DNA of 64,000 nucleotides from Burkholderiales bacterium (GTDB taxonomy: Bacteria; Pseudomonadota; Gammaproteobacteria; Burkholderiales; Burkholderiaceae_C), in assembly GCA_016219375.1 (NCBI GenBank), contig JACRNC010000021.1, positions 62,001 through 126,000 of the forward strand, in the 5' to 3' direction. Below are positions 21,863 through 31,143 of this stretch, one piece after another. Position 1 is the stretch's first letter. Every line of letters starts with the position of its first letter. The translations under genes and the position numbers were made by a program. The notes under the pieces are model-generated. The model made no database searches. It was not told the DNA's origin and saw only the letters and a list, made by a program, of their open reading frames with translations.

Positions 21863-23716
21863 ATGTCCGCCGTACTCCACCTGCCCCACTCGTCTAACGC
21901 CCTTAACGCCCACCTCGGCGCCCGCACCGTGTTCGGCGCCTTCCTGCCGCGGCAGGCCGGTGTGCGCAGCCTGATCACCGCTGGCGCGCTCACCCCGCAC
22001 TTCCAGCCCATCGCCGATCTGGCCAGCGGCGAGATCGTCGGCCACGAGGCCCTGATCCGCGGCCCACTGGGCAGCCCGCTGGCCGCACCCGATGCACTCT
22101 TCGCCGCAGCGCGCGCCGAGGGCTGCGAGCTGGACCTGGAGATCGAATGCATGCGCTGCGCCGTCACCGCCTGGGCCGCCAGTGGCGCAGGCGGCAGGCT
22201 CTTCGTCAACATGAGCGCGTCGGCGCTGACGCAGGCGCTCAGCGGCGAAGGCCGCAGCCGCACGCTGACGCTGCTGACCAGCCTGGGCGTGCCGCCATCG
22301 GCCATCGTCATCGAGCTTACCGAGCACGAGCGCGTGCAGGACATGGCCCAGTTGCTGGACATCGCTCGCCAGCTCCGCCAGCGCAACGTCACCCTCGCGC
22401 TGGACGACTTCGGCGACGGCCGCTCCAGCCTGCGGCTGTGGTCCGAGCTGCAGCCCGCCATCGTCAAGATCGACAAGTACTTCACCGCCGATCTGGCGCG
22501 CAGCGCGGACAAGCTGCAGACCTTCCGCGCCCTGCTGCACCTGGCTGAGACCTTCGGCTCCTCGCTGGTGGCCGAGGGCATTGAGGACGAGGAGCAGCTG
22601 CGCGTGCTGCGCGACATCGGCGTGCACTATGGCCAGGGCTGGTTCCTGGGCAGGCCCGCGCCGCAGCCGGTTCGGCAGGTGCTGCAAGAGGCCGATGCCG
22701 TGTTCGCCTGCCCCGATGTCGCCGTGCTGCCCGAGCCGCGCTGGGCCACTGCGCGCAGCAAGACCGCCGCCCATCTGCTCATCGACGTGCCGCCGGTACA
22801 GCCCGCGACCACGGTGGACGAGGTCTTCCAGCTGCTCAGCCGCCCGCAGGCGCCGCATGCACTGGCCGTGGTGGACGAGCAGCGCCGCGCGCTCGGCCTG
22901 ATCGAGCGGCGCGACTTCATCGGCGCCTGCGCCCAGCCCTTCTTCCGCGAGGTGCACGGCCGCAAGAGCTGCATGACCGTCGCCAGCCCCGCCCCGCTGT
23001 GCCTGGACGAACACATGGGCATGGAGGAGCTGACCCAGGTGCTCATGGCCAGCGACCAGCGCTATCTGCGCCAGGGCTTCATCGTCACCCGCGCCGGTGC
23101 CTACCTGGGCCTGGGCGCGGGTGAGTCGCTGGTGCGCGCGGTCACCGAGACCCGTGTCGAGGCCGCCCGCCATGCCAACCCGCTGACCCTGCTGCCCGGC
23201 AACATCCCCATCACCCAGCACATCGAGCGCCTGGTCGCCAGCCGCCGGCCCTTCGTTGCGGCCTACTTCGACCTGGACCACTTCAAGCCCTTCAACGACG
23301 AGTACGGCTACTGGCGCGGCGACCAGATGATCCGCCTGACGGCCAGCGTCATCTCCACCCACTGCGACACCCGCCGGGACTTCGTCGGCCACGTCGGCGG
23401 CGACGACTTCGTCGTGCTCTTCCAGAGCGAGGACTGGGAAGCCCGCTGCCGCACCATCGTGGCCGACTTCAACCACCGCGCCCTGGCCCTGTTCGATGCC
23501 GCCGACCGTGAAGCCGGCGGCATCCATGCGGAAGACCGCTACGGCACCCGCCGCTTCCACCCCTGCACCACGCTGTGCGTGGGGGCGGTGCAGATCGATG
23601 CCGGCTGCATGCTGGCCCCCGAGGACATCGCCTCTGCCGCCGCAGCCGCCAAGCGGCGAGCCAAGCAGGAAGGCGTGGGGGTGTTCGCGATGGCTGGCAT
23701 CAGTGCCGCAAGGTGA
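21863..23716 (+). CDS. EAL-CBS-GGDEF cyclic-di-GMP signalling protein
   Basis: A 617-residue cytoplasmic protein with an N-terminal EAL phosphodiesterase domain (residues 40-275), a CBS pair (about 295-425) and a C-terminal GGDEF domain (about 435-610). EAL catalytic residues are present: GHEALIRG, FVNMS, IELTEHE, LALDDFGDGRSS, IVKIDKYF, VAEGIE and GQGWFLG, so hydrolysis is likely. The GGDEF motif reads GGDDF, with YFDLDHFKPFN upstream, so cyclase activity is possible. No RxxD inhibitory site is seen at the usual spacing. The CBS pair suggests control by adenine nucleotides. It has no membrane segment and stands alone before tRNA-Ser. The cellular output is unknown. Confidence 0.92.
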   Translation: MSAVLHLPHSSNALNAHLGARTVFGAFLPRQAGVRSLITAGALTPHFQPIADLASGEIVGHEALIRGPLGSPLAAPDALFAAARAEGCELDLEIECMRCAVTAWAASGAGGRLFVNMSASALTQALSGEGRSRTLTLLTSLGVPPSAIVIELTEHERVQDMAQLLDIARQLRQRNVTLALDDFGDGRSSLRLWSELQPAIVKIDKYFTADLARSADKLQTFRALLHLAETFGSSLVAEGIEDEEQLRVLRDIGVHYGQGWFLGRPAPQPVRQVLQEADAVFACPDVAVLPEPRWATARSKTAAHLLIDVPPVQPATTVDEVFQLLSRPQAPHALAVVDEQRRALGLIERRDFIGACAQPFFREVHGRKSCMTVASPAPLCLDEHMGMEELTQVLMASDQRYLRQGFIVTRAGAYLGLGAGESLVRAVTETRVEAARHANPLTLLPGNIPITQHIERLVASRRPFVAAYFDLDHFKPFNDEYGYWRGDQMIRLTASVISTHCDTRRDFVGHVGGDDFVVLFQSEDWEARCRTIVADFNHRALALFDAADREAGGIHAEDRYGTRRFHPCTTLCVGAVQIDAGCMLAPEDIASAAAAAKRRAKQEGVGVFAMAGISAAR

Positions 23717-23746
23717 GACAGCCTGCCGAGCGACTTCTTCAAGATC

Positions 23747-23836
<90 letters not shown>

Positions 23837-23921
23837 ATCGAGCAGCGGCCGCCCATCCCGGGGGCCGTGTCGAATCGGCGGATTGTAGGCGGCAGGGCCG
23901 TGGAGCTGCGCCCGTGCGCCC

Positions 23922-24743
23922 TCACCTGCCCGGCTTCTGCGCCTGTCTGCAGCCCACCTGGATGATCTCGCGCTGCGGGCCGTCGATGCGCGCAGCAGTC
24001 AGCTTGCCGCCCCAGACGCAGCCGGTGTCCAGGGCCAGCAGGTGGGGCCGGTCCAGCAGGCCCAGCGTGGACCAGTGGCCGAAGGCGATGGGCACGCCGC
24101 GGGTGCGGCGCTGCGGGTGGTCGAACCACGGCATGCAGCCCGGCGGGGCGCCGGCGGCCTCCTTGGTCTTGAACTCCAGCCGGCCCTCGGCATCGACGAA
24201 GCGGATGCGCGTGAGCGCGTTGACGGTCAGCCGCTGGCGCTCCGGCGCCACCAGCGCGTCGGACCACAGCGAGGGCTCGTTGCCGAAGAGGCTGCGCAGG
24301 AAGCCGGTGAGGTCATCACAGCGCAGGCCGTCCTGCAGCTCGGCGGCCAGTTGCAGCGTCAGCGCCAAGTCCCATTGCGGCGCCACGCCGGCATGCACCA
24401 TCAGCCAGCCCTGCTCGTGCACGGCCACGGGGCGGTGGCGCAGCCAGTCGATCCAGGCGTTGCGGTCAGGGCTTTGCAGGATGTCGTCCAGCGTGTCGCT
24501 GGCATGCAGCGGGCGCACGCCGCAGGCGGCGGCCAGCAGGTGGATGTCATGGTTGCCCAGCAGGCAGGTGGCGGCGTCCCCCAGGCCGCGCAGGCGCTGC
24601 AGCGTACCCAGCGATGCCGGCCCGCGGTTGACCAGGTCGCCCAGCACGTAGAGCCGGTCACGCGACGGCGAAAACGCGATCTCCGCCAGCAGGCGGTCCA
24701 GGGCGTCGCAGCAGCCCTGGATATCTCCGACGAGGTAGTGCAT
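23922..24743 (-). CDS. apaH: ApaH, symmetrical diadenosine tetraphosphatase
   Basis: Hydrolyses Ap4A to two ADP, removing alarmones and NAD caps from RNA. The 273-residue metallophosphatase has MHYLVGDIQGC, YVLGDLVNRGP, LLGNHDIH and WLMVHAGVAPQWD motifs in order, with FGHWSTLGLL near residue 220. Start and length match the family. It diverges from the CorC-like gene, with 67 bp between the starts. Confidence 0.95.
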   Translation of the reverse strand: MHYLVGDIQGCCDALDRLLAEIAFSPSRDRLYVLGDLVNRGPASLGTLQRLRGLGDAATCLLGNHDIHLLAAACGVRPLHASDTLDDILQSPDRNAWIDWLRHRPVAVHEQGWLMVHAGVAPQWDLALTLQLAAELQDGLRCDDLTGFLRSLFGNEPSLWSDALVAPERQRLTVNALTRIRFVDAEGRLEFKTKEAAGAPPGCMPWFDHPQRRTRGVPIAFGHWSTLGLLDRPHLLALDTGCVWGGKLTAARIDGPQREIIQVGCRQAQKPGR

Positions 24744-24810
24744 CGGGGCGATTCTGCTACGCTGGACAGCCCCTCACCACCGGCCCGGCTGACTGCGCGC
24801 GGGGCCCTCT

Positions 24811-26115
24811 ATGGAAGTCGCGCTGCTTGCGTTCCTCATCATCCTGAACGGCGTCTTCGCCATGTCCGAGATGGCCCTGGCCGCCAGCCGCAAGGCGCGG
24901 CTGCAGGTGCTGGTGGAAAGCGGCGACGCCGGGGCGCGCAAGGCGATGGAGCTGCACGACAACCCCACGCAGTTCCTGTCCACGGTGCAGATCGGCATCA
25001 CGTCGATCGGCGTGCTCAACGGGATCGTCGGCGAGGCCGCCTTCTCTGCGCCGCTGGCCACGTGGCTGCACGGGCAGCTGCCGATGATCAGCGAGCGGGC
25101 GGCCGGTCTGTCGGCCACCGCGCTGGTGGTGGTGATCATCACCTACTGCACCATCATCTTCGGCGAGCTGGTGCCCAAGCGGCTGGGCCAGCTCTACCCC
25201 GAGATCGTGGCCCGCATCGTGGCCCCGCCGATGGACTGGCTCTCACGCATGGCCCGGCCCTTCGTGCGGCTGCTGACCGCATCCACCCAGGGCATCCTGC
25301 GCCTGCTGGGCATCCGCGAAGGCGCGGCCCGGCCGGTGACCGAAGAGGAGATCGCCGCCAGCCTGGAAGAAGGCCTGGACGCCGGGATCATCGAGGCGCA
25401 CGAGCACCAGATGGTGCGCAACGTCTTCCGCCTGGACGACCGGCAGATCGGCTCGATGATGATCCCGCGCGGCGACATCGCCTGGCTGGACGCCACCGAG
25501 CCGGTGGAGCAGGCGCTGGCGGTGATGCGCGAGCACGGCCACTCGCGCTACCCGGTGTGCCGCGGCGGGCTGGATGATGTGCTGGGCGTGGTCACGGCCC
25601 AGAGCCTGCTGCACCAGATGACGGCCGCCGGCTCCATCTCGCTCGAAGAAGGCTTGCAGCCGGCGGTCTTCGTGCCCGAAACGCTCTCAGGGATGGAGCT
25701 GCTGGAGCACTTCCGTGCCTCCAGCGTGCAGATGGTCTTCGTGGTGGATGAATACGGCGAGGTGCAGGGCGTGATCACCCTGCGCGACGTGCTGGAGGCC
25801 ATCACCGGCGAGTTCACGACGCCGGAGCCCGAGGATGCCTGGACGGTGCAGCGCGAGGACGGCTCCTGGCTGGTGGACGGCATGATCCCCATCCATGAGC
25901 TCAAGGACCGCCTGGAGCTGCGCGAGGTGCCGGATGAGGACCGCGGCCGCTACAACACCCTGGCCGGCATGGTGATGCTGCTGCTGGGCCGCCTGCCGCG
26001 CACGGCCGACGTCGTGGAGTGGGAAGGCTGGCGCTTCGAGGTCGTCGACATGGACGGCAAGCGCGTGGACAAGGTGCTGGCCAGCCGGCTGGCCGAGCAG
26101 GGCGAGGAAGACTGA
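24811..26115 (+). CDS. CNNM/CorC-HlyC family CBS-domain membrane protein
   Basis: A 434-residue inner-membrane protein with an N-terminal DUF21/CNNM domain (LLAFLIILNGVFAMSEMALAASRK and further TMs to about 190), a CBS pair (MMIPRGDIAWLD near 220; FVVDEYGEVQGVITLRDVLEAI near 310) and a C-terminal CorC_HlyC domain (GMIPIHELKDRLELREVP, TLAGMVMLLLGRLPRT). Members act in magnesium or cobalt handling; the older hemolysin name is misleading. It is a single gene, convergent with cbbY. Confidence 0.92.
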   Translation: MEVALLAFLIILNGVFAMSEMALAASRKARLQVLVESGDAGARKAMELHDNPTQFLSTVQIGITSIGVLNGIVGEAAFSAPLATWLHGQLPMISERAAGLSATALVVVIITYCTIIFGELVPKRLGQLYPEIVARIVAPPMDWLSRMARPFVRLLTASTQGILRLLGIREGAARPVTEEEIAASLEEGLDAGIIEAHEHQMVRNVFRLDDRQIGSMMIPRGDIAWLDATEPVEQALAVMREHGHSRYPVCRGGLDDVLGVVTAQSLLHQMTAAGSISLEEGLQPAVFVPETLSGMELLEHFRASSVQMVFVVDEYGEVQGVITLRDVLEAITGEFTTPEPEDAWTVQREDGSWLVDGMIPIHELKDRLELREVPDEDRGRYNTLAGMVMLLLGRLPRTADVVEWEGWRFEVVDMDGKRVDKVLASRLAEQGEED

Positions 26116-26224
26116 CGCCACCTGGGGGCGAGCGCCTGGCCGCCTGGCCGTGCAGCCTTGTGGCCTGCCGGCAGTCCGGCCGCAGGGCACGGCCGCGGCT
26201 GGCAACCCACGGTCAGGGCAACGG

Positions 26225-26294
26225 CATCACCGCACCTGCATCACCGCGCCCGCATCACCGCGCCCGCATCACCGCGCCTGCATCACCGCTGCCG
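26225..26294. repeat. 14-bp tandem repeat (5 copies) over the cbbY stop codon
   Basis: Five head-to-tail copies of CATCACCGCGCCYG at 26225, 26239, 26253, 26267 and 26281, the first and last slightly diverged. The cbbY stop codon (complement of 26269-26271) lies inside copy four, so the last eight codons of cbbY are encoded by repeat. Fourteen is not a multiple of three, so copy-number change would alter the cbbY C-terminus. Confidence 0.9.
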
Positions 26295-27120
26295 GCGTTC
26301 CAACGCCCCTCCCCACCCCGCCTCGCTCCTGCAGCGCCGGCGTGGCATGCCAGCGTTGCAGCACGGCCAGACCGATGCGCCCGCCGGCCGCAGGGCTCTC
26401 ATGGCTCGTGTTGATCGCCTCGTCCCGCGTCCAGCCGTCCACACGATCCAGGCCGGCCCCTGCCGCGACGATGCCCGGACCGCGCGCCGCAGCCGCCCCG
26501 GCAAAGTAGACGCTGGCCGTCACCAGCACCGGCACGCCGGCGGCCTGCGCGGCCTGGATGCCGTTGGGCGAGTCCTCGATGGCCAGCGCCTCGTGTGGTG
26601 CCAGGCCCAGGCGCCGCAGGGTCAGCTCATACACCTGCGGATGCGGCTTCTTCAGCGGCGCATCCTCAGCGCAGGCGATGCAATCGAATGCCGCCTGCCA
26701 TCCCGGCCCCAGCTGGGCCGACAGCAGCGCGTCCACATTGGCGCGGCTGGTGGTGGTGGCAATGGCCTGCAGCAGCCCAGCGGCGCGCGCCTCGTCCATC
26801 AGCTCGCGCACGCCGCCGCGCAGCGCGATGCGGCCCTGGCGCACCAGCCAGGCGTAGTGCTGGTTCTTGCGCCGGTGCAGCTCGCGGGCCAGGGCCTCGC
26901 GCTGCGGGCCCGCGGGCGGAGCGTCCTCGCGCACGGCCAGGTCGCGCAGCAGGCGCTCGTAGCCGCCGGCGGTGGTCAGCAGCTCGCCATAGCGCTCCAC
27001 CGTCCAGCTCCAGGGCAGGCCGAGCTCGGCGAAGGCGGCATTGAAGGCCCGCCGATGGCCGTCACGCTCGGTCTCGGCCAGCGTGCCGTCCACATCCCAG
27101 ATCAACGCTCGCAGGGTCAT
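26269..27120 (-). CDS. cbbY: CbbY, HAD-family sugar phosphatase of the Calvin operon
   Basis: Haloacid-dehalogenase phosphatase; characterised CbbY proteins remove xylulose-1,5-bisphosphate, a RuBisCO inhibitor. The 283 residues start MTLRALIWDVDGTLAETERDGHRRAFNAAF, the CbbY signature with nucleophile Asp, and contain KKPHPQVYELTLRRL and AIEDSPNGIQAAQAAG. The C-terminus beyond about residue 225 (DRVDGWTRDEAINTSHESPA and onward) is longer than usual and ends in tandem-repeat sequence. It is last in the cbb operon, 43 bp after cbbZ. Confidence 0.92.
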   Translation of the reverse strand: MTLRALIWDVDGTLAETERDGHRRAFNAAFAELGLPWSWTVERYGELLTTAGGYERLLRDLAVREDAPPAGPQREALARELHRRKNQHYAWLVRQGRIALRGGVRELMDEARAAGLLQAIATTTSRANVDALLSAQLGPGWQAAFDCIACAEDAPLKKPHPQVYELTLRRLGLAPHEALAIEDSPNGIQAAQAAGVPVLVTASVYFAGAAAARGPGIVAAGAGLDRVDGWTRDEAINTSHESPAAGGRIGLAVLQRWHATPALQERGGVGRGVGTPAAVMQAR

Positions 27121-27163
27121 GACGGCCGCACTTCGTCGCACTTCGTCGTGCTTCACCCAAGGC

Positions 27164-27838
27164 TCAGGCCGCACGCGCCAGGCGGTCGCCCAGCACATGG
27201 TCGGCCACGGCGGCGATGTCGTCGAACATCATCTCGGGCTCGGCCGCCTCGATCGCCTCGCCCCCGTTGTAGCCATAGGGCACCACCCAGGCGCCCACGC
27301 CGGCGTTGCGCGCCACCTCGACGTCGATGCGCGAGTCGCCCACGTGCGCGGTGGTAGCCGGCGTGCCGCCCAGCTCGGTCATGCAGGTCAGGATGGGCAG
27401 CGGGTGCGGCTTCTTGTGCACCAGCGTGTCACCGCCGATGACCAGGTCAAAGCAGCCGGACAGGCCCGTCACCTCCAGCACGCGCAGCGCAAAGCGCTCT
27501 TCCTTGTTGGTGACGCAGGCCAGGCGCAGGCCGGCCTCGCGCAGGCGCTGCAGGCCGTCCAGGCAGCCCTCGTACACGCGCGCCTCGGTGCCGGTGGTGT
27601 CGCCGTAATGGCGGTCGAAGCGGGCCAGCACCGGCTCCGCATCCAGATCGGCCCGCGCCTGGCGCAGCAGGGCCAGCATCAGCTCGCGCGTGCCGCGACC
27701 GATCAGGCGCGTGATGTCGGCCGCCGGCTGGCGGGGCAGGCCGAAGTCGTCCAGCGTGCGGTTGGCCGCCTCGGCGATCTCGGCGGCGGTGTCGACCAGC
27801 GTGCCGTCCAGGTCGAAGGTGAGCAGGTGGTAGCGCAT
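27164..27838 (-). CDS. cbbZ: Phosphoglycolate phosphatase CbbZ
   Basis: Hydrolyses 2-phosphoglycolate made by RuBisCO oxygenation. The 224-residue HAD protein has nucleophile motif LLTFDLDGTLVDTAAEI, motif II CVTNKEERFALRVLE, the motif III lysine in HKKPHPLPIL and the acidic motif AHVGDSRIDVEVARNAG. An AGGAG just upstream supports ATG 27838; a longer frame would run into the tandem repeat. Its place between cbbP and cbbY identifies it as CbbZ rather than housekeeping Gph. Confidence 0.92.
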   Translation of the reverse strand: MRYHLLTFDLDGTLVDTAAEIAEAANRTLDDFGLPRQPAADITRLIGRGTRELMLALLRQARADLDAEPVLARFDRHYGDTTGTEARVYEGCLDGLQRLREAGLRLACVTNKEERFALRVLEVTGLSGCFDLVIGGDTLVHKKPHPLPILTCMTELGGTPATTAHVGDSRIDVEVARNAGVGAWVVPYGYNGGEAIEAAEPEMMFDDIAAVADHVLGDRLARAA

Positions 27839-27887
27839 GAGGGTCTCCTGGGTAGTTCGTTGTGGGGTCGCTGGTGAGGTCGGCTTG

Positions 27888-27952
27888 TGACGGTCACGGG
27901 TGACGGTCACGGATGACGCTCATTGGTAACGGTCACGGGTGACGGTCATTTG
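27888..27952. repeat. 13-bp tandem repeat (5 copies) over the cbbP stop codon
   Basis: Five 13-bp copies of TGACGGTCACGGG-like sequence at 27888, 27901, 27914, 27927 and 27940, of which the third and fifth are diverged. The cbbP stop codon (complement of 27946-27948) lies in the last copy. Each copy contains the partial palindrome TGACGGTCA. It fills most of the cbbP-cbbZ gap (27839-27945). Confidence 0.88.
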
Positions 27953-28824
27953 TGAAGCTGCGCGCGCCGCATCTCCATCAGCCGCAGGATCATGGGCGTG
28001 AGGATCAGCTGCATGGCCAGGTCCATCTTCCCGCCCGGCACGACGATGGTGTTGGCCCGCGACATGAACGAGTCGTGGATCATCGACAGCAGATACGGGA
28101 AGTCGATGCCGCGCGGGTTGCGGAAGCGGATCACCGTCATGCTTTCCCCTGCCGTGGGCACATCGCGGGCGATGAAGGGGTTGGACGTGTCCACCACCGG
28201 CACGCGCTGGAAGTTGATGTCGGTCTCGGCGAACTGCGGGCAGATGTAGTGCACGTAGTCCGACATGCGGCGCAGGATGGTGTCGGAGACGGCCTCCTTG
28301 GAGTAGCCGCGGAACTTCGTGTCGCGGTGGATCTTCTGGATCCACTCCAGGTTGATGATGGGCACCACGCCGATCTTCAGGTCCACGTAGCGGCCCACGT
28401 CCACCGCATCGGTCTTCACGCAGCCGTGCAGGCCTTCGTAGAACAGCAGGTCGGTGCCGGCCGGCGTGTCCTGCCAGGGCGTGAAGGTGCCGGCGTCCTG
28501 GCCGTGCTCGCGCGCCTCGTCGTCGTTGTGCAGGTACAGCCGCGTCTTGCAGCAGCCGGTCTCGCCATAGGCGCGGAACTGCTGCTCCAGCTCGGCCCAT
28601 TCATTCGCATCCGGGCCGAAGTGGCTGAGGTCATGCCCGCGCTGCTCATGCTCGGCCACGCGCAGCTTCATCTCGGCGCGGGTGTAGCGGTGGAAGGCAT
28701 CGCCCTCGATCACCGCCGCACTCACGCCCTCGCGGCGGAAGATGGCATCAAAGGTGGACTTGACCGTGGTCGTGCCCGCCCCGCTGGAGCCGGTGACGAC
28801 GATGATGGGGTGCTTCTTGGACAT
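27946..28824 (-). CDS. cbbP: Phosphoribulokinase CbbP
   Basis: Phosphorylates ribulose-5-phosphate to ribulose-1,5-bisphosphate, the RuBisCO substrate. The 292-residue proteobacterial-type enzyme starts MSKKHPIIVVTGSSGAGTTTVK (P-loop) and has EGDAFHRYTRAEMK, HFGPDANEWAELEQQF, LFYEGLHG and IQKIHRDTKFRGYS. The start is ATG 28824, 13 bp after the cbbF stop; the extra upstream codons are basic and not family-like. It is the octameric class, not the plant/cyanobacterial redox-regulated class. Confidence 0.95.
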   Translation of the reverse strand: MSKKHPIIVVTGSSGAGTTTVKSTFDAIFRREGVSAAVIEGDAFHRYTRAEMKLRVAEHEQRGHDLSHFGPDANEWAELEQQFRAYGETGCCKTRLYLHNDDEAREHGQDAGTFTPWQDTPAGTDLLFYEGLHGCVKTDAVDVGRYVDLKIGVVPIINLEWIQKIHRDTKFRGYSKEAVSDTILRRMSDYVHYICPQFAETDINFQRVPVVDTSNPFIARDVPTAGESMTVIRFRNPRGIDFPYLLSMIHDSFMSRANTIVVPGGKMDLAMQLILTPMILRLMEMRRAQLHK

Positions 28825-28837
28825 GGCCGGTGCCTCG

Positions 28838-30007
28838 TCAAGCCTGCGGCTGCACGAAGAGCGAGCGCGTCTTGAACAGCGGCAGCGACACGTTCTCGTG
28901 CGGCTCCTCGTGGTAGCTGGCAATGCGGTCGATCTCGGCGCGCGAGCCCAGGATCACCGCCGTGCGCTCGTGCAGCGCCTCGGGCACGGCATGCAGCAGA
29001 TCGTGCGTGCCGGTGGTGGCGCCACCGCCGGCCTCGTGCATCAGCAGCGCCATCGGGCCGGCTTCCATCAGCAGGCGCAGCCGCGCCGGGCGCTGCGGCT
29101 CGCGGGCATCGCGCGGGTAGAGGAAGACGCCGCCGCGGGTGAGGATGCGCTGCACCTCGGCGACGATGCTGGCCACCCAGCGCATGCTGAAGTCCTGTCG
29201 CCGCGGGCCGGCCTCACCGGCCACGCATTCGGCGATGTAGCGCTGCACCGGCTTGTCCCAGAAGCGCTGGTTGGCCGCGTTGACTGCGAACTCATGCGTG
29301 TGCGCCGGCACGGCGATGCGGCTGCGGGTAAGCAGCCAGCGGCCGGCCGCGCGGTCCAGCGTGAAGGCATGCACGCCGTTGCGGCAGCTCAGCACCAGCA
29401 CCGTGGCCGGGCCGTAGAGCACATAGCCCGCGGCCAGCAAGCGCGAGGCGGGCTGCAGATAGTCGCCCGGCTGCGGCACGCGGCCCGGCTGCGGGTGGGC
29501 CATCACCGAGAAGATGGTGCCGATGGAGATGTTGGCCTCGATGTTGGAGCAGCCGTCCAGCGGGTCGTAGATCACCAGCAGCTCGCCGGCCGTGGCATGC
29601 GCCGGCGAGGCGATGGGCTCATTCGCCTCCTCGCTGGCCCAGCCCGCGACGGGCCCGCAGGCCGACAGGACAGAGGCGATGAGGCCGTCGGCCAGCTGCT
29701 CCAGCCGCTGGGCGGTGACACCGGGCGGCAAGGCGGCCGGGTGCTGAGGCGAGGAGCGATCCAGCAGCTCGGCCCCCGTGGCTGCCACCGCCACAGCGAC
29801 AGCAGACGCCGCCGCGGACGCTGCAGCCGTCTCCTGCAGCCGCGTCAGAACGCCACGCCCGGCCACGTCCGCCACCGCCACACAGGCCTGGGCCAGGCTG
29901 GCGACCACCGCCTGCAGGCCGGCGGGCTGGTCGGCCAGCCAGGCGTGCAGGTCCGTCGCTGCAGGCGTCTGCTGGGCGTATCGGGCATGGGGTGTGGAAG
30001 GGGTCAT
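28838..30007 (-). CDS. cbbF: Fructose-1,6-bisphosphatase CbbF, class I
   Basis: Dephosphorylates fructose-1,6-bisphosphate (in cbb operons often also sedoheptulose-1,7-bisphosphate) for RuBP regeneration. The 389 residues contain the metal-binding core VIYDPLDGCSNIEANISIGTIFS near 150, ASEEANEPI, AGYVLYGPATVLVL, GGVFLYPRD and LMHEAGGGATTG. An Ala-rich segment of about 20 residues (ASAAASAVAVAVAATG) near 62-80 is unusual. It is the fourth gene of the operon, 48 bp after cbbX. Confidence 0.94.
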   Translation of the reverse strand: MTPSTPHARYAQQTPAATDLHAWLADQPAGLQAVVASLAQACVAVADVAGRGVLTRLQETAAASAAASAVAVAVAATGAELLDRSSPQHPAALPPGVTAQRLEQLADGLIASVLSACGPVAGWASEEANEPIASPAHATAGELLVIYDPLDGCSNIEANISIGTIFSVMAHPQPGRVPQPGDYLQPASRLLAAGYVLYGPATVLVLSCRNGVHAFTLDRAAGRWLLTRSRIAVPAHTHEFAVNAANQRFWDKPVQRYIAECVAGEAGPRRQDFSMRWVASIVAEVQRILTRGGVFLYPRDAREPQRPARLRLLMEAGPMALLMHEAGGGATTGTHDLLHAVPEALHERTAVILGSRAEIDRIASYHEEPHENVSLPLFKTRSLFVQPQA

Positions 30008-30055
30008 GGCGGGCTTCTGCGGTTTGTTGTTGAGTGAAAGGGCAGGCGCAGCCGG

Positions 30056-31132
30056 TCAGGCGGCTTGCGGGTCGGGCTGGCGCGTGGTGGGCTGAGGCGC
30101 CGACGGGATGGCCGTCGTGGCGGGGATCTCGCCCTGCCCCGCGCCCTGCCCCGCGGCTGAGGCCCCGCCCTGGAACACGCGGCTGGCCAGGATGTCGGCC
30201 GGCTCCAGCGTGCTCAGGTCGTCCGCCGTCCAGGCGCGGTCGCGGTCGGCAAACAGCCGGCTGGCCTGGCGCAGCCGCGCGCGGTCCAGCGCATTGCGCA
30301 CGCTGCGCGCATTGGCAAAGTGCGGCTGCTGCACGCGGCGTCCCAGGTAGTCGGCAAAGGCCTCGCGCGCCCCGCTGCCGAAGCGGTAGTGCTGCGCGGC
30401 CAGCATGCGGTCTGCGATCTGCAGCAGCTCGTCGGGCGCGTAGTCCGGGAAGTCGAGGTGGTGCGCGATGCGCGAGGACATCCCCGGGTTGGACTTGAAG
30501 AAGGTGTCCATGCGGTCCTTGTAGCCAGCCAGGATCACGACCAGGTCGTCACGCTGGTTCTCCATCACCTGCAGCAGGATCTCGATGGCCTCCTGGCCGT
30601 AGTCGCGCTCGTTCTCGGGCCGGTAGAGGTAGTAGGCCTCGTCGATGAAGAGCACGCCGCCCATCGCCTTCTTCAGCACCTCTTTCGTCTTGGGCGCGGT
30701 GTGGCCGATGTACTGGCCCACCAGGTCGTCGCGCGTGACGGCCACCAGATGGCCTTTGCGCACATAGCCCAGGCGGTGAAGGATCTGCGCCATGCGCAGC
30801 GCAACGGTGGTCTTGCCGGTGCCGGGGTTGCCGGTGAAGCACATGTGCAGCGACGGCGTCTGCCCCTGCAGGCCGCAGGCAGCGCGCAGCTTGTCGATGA
30901 CCAGCAGCGCGGCGATGTCGCGCACGCGGGCCTTGATGGGCGCCAGGCCGACGAGATCGGCATCCAGCTCGGCGATGACGGACTCGACCTGGCTGCGTTG
31001 CAGCACGTCGCCGACCGTGCGGGGCCGAGCTTCGTTGCCGGGTTCCAATTCCGGGCTGCCCGGCTGCGCGGGCGGCTGCGGCGTGCCGACCGCAGCAGCC
31101 GCGCCGGGGATGCGATAGAGCGGCGCGTTCAT
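30056..31132 (-). CDS. cbbX: CbbX, red-type RuBisCO activase
   Basis: AAA+ ATPase that pulls the C-terminus of the RuBisCO large subunit to release inhibitory sugar phosphates. The 358 residues have Walker [19 protein letters not shown], the pore-loop region [25 protein letters not shown], Walker [14 protein letters not shown] and sensor [19 protein letters not shown]. It exceeds the usual length of about 310 by an N-terminal Pro-rich lead and a C-terminal Ala/Gly/Gln/Pro tail of about 35 residues. Its presence fits the red-type large subunit in the same operon. It starts 11 bp after cbbS. Confidence 0.95.
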   Translation of the reverse strand: MNAPLYRIPGAAAAVGTPQPPAQPGSPELEPGNEARPRTVGDVLQRSQVESVIAELDADLVGLAPIKARVRDIAALLVIDKLRAACGLQGQTPSLHMCFTGNPGTGKTTVALRMAQILHRLGYVRKGHLVAVTRDDLVGQYIGHTAPKTKEVLKKAMGGVLFIDEAYYLYRPENERDYGQEAIEILLQVMENQRDDLVVILAGYKDRMDTFFKSNPGMSSRIAHHLDFPDYAPDELLQIADRMLAAQHYRFGSGAREAFADYLGRRVQQPHFANARSVRNALDRARLRQASRLFADRDRAWTADDLSTLEPADILASRVFQGGASAAGQGAGQGEIPATTAIPSAPQPTTRQPDPQAA

Positions 31133-31143
31133 CGCAGGCCCCT

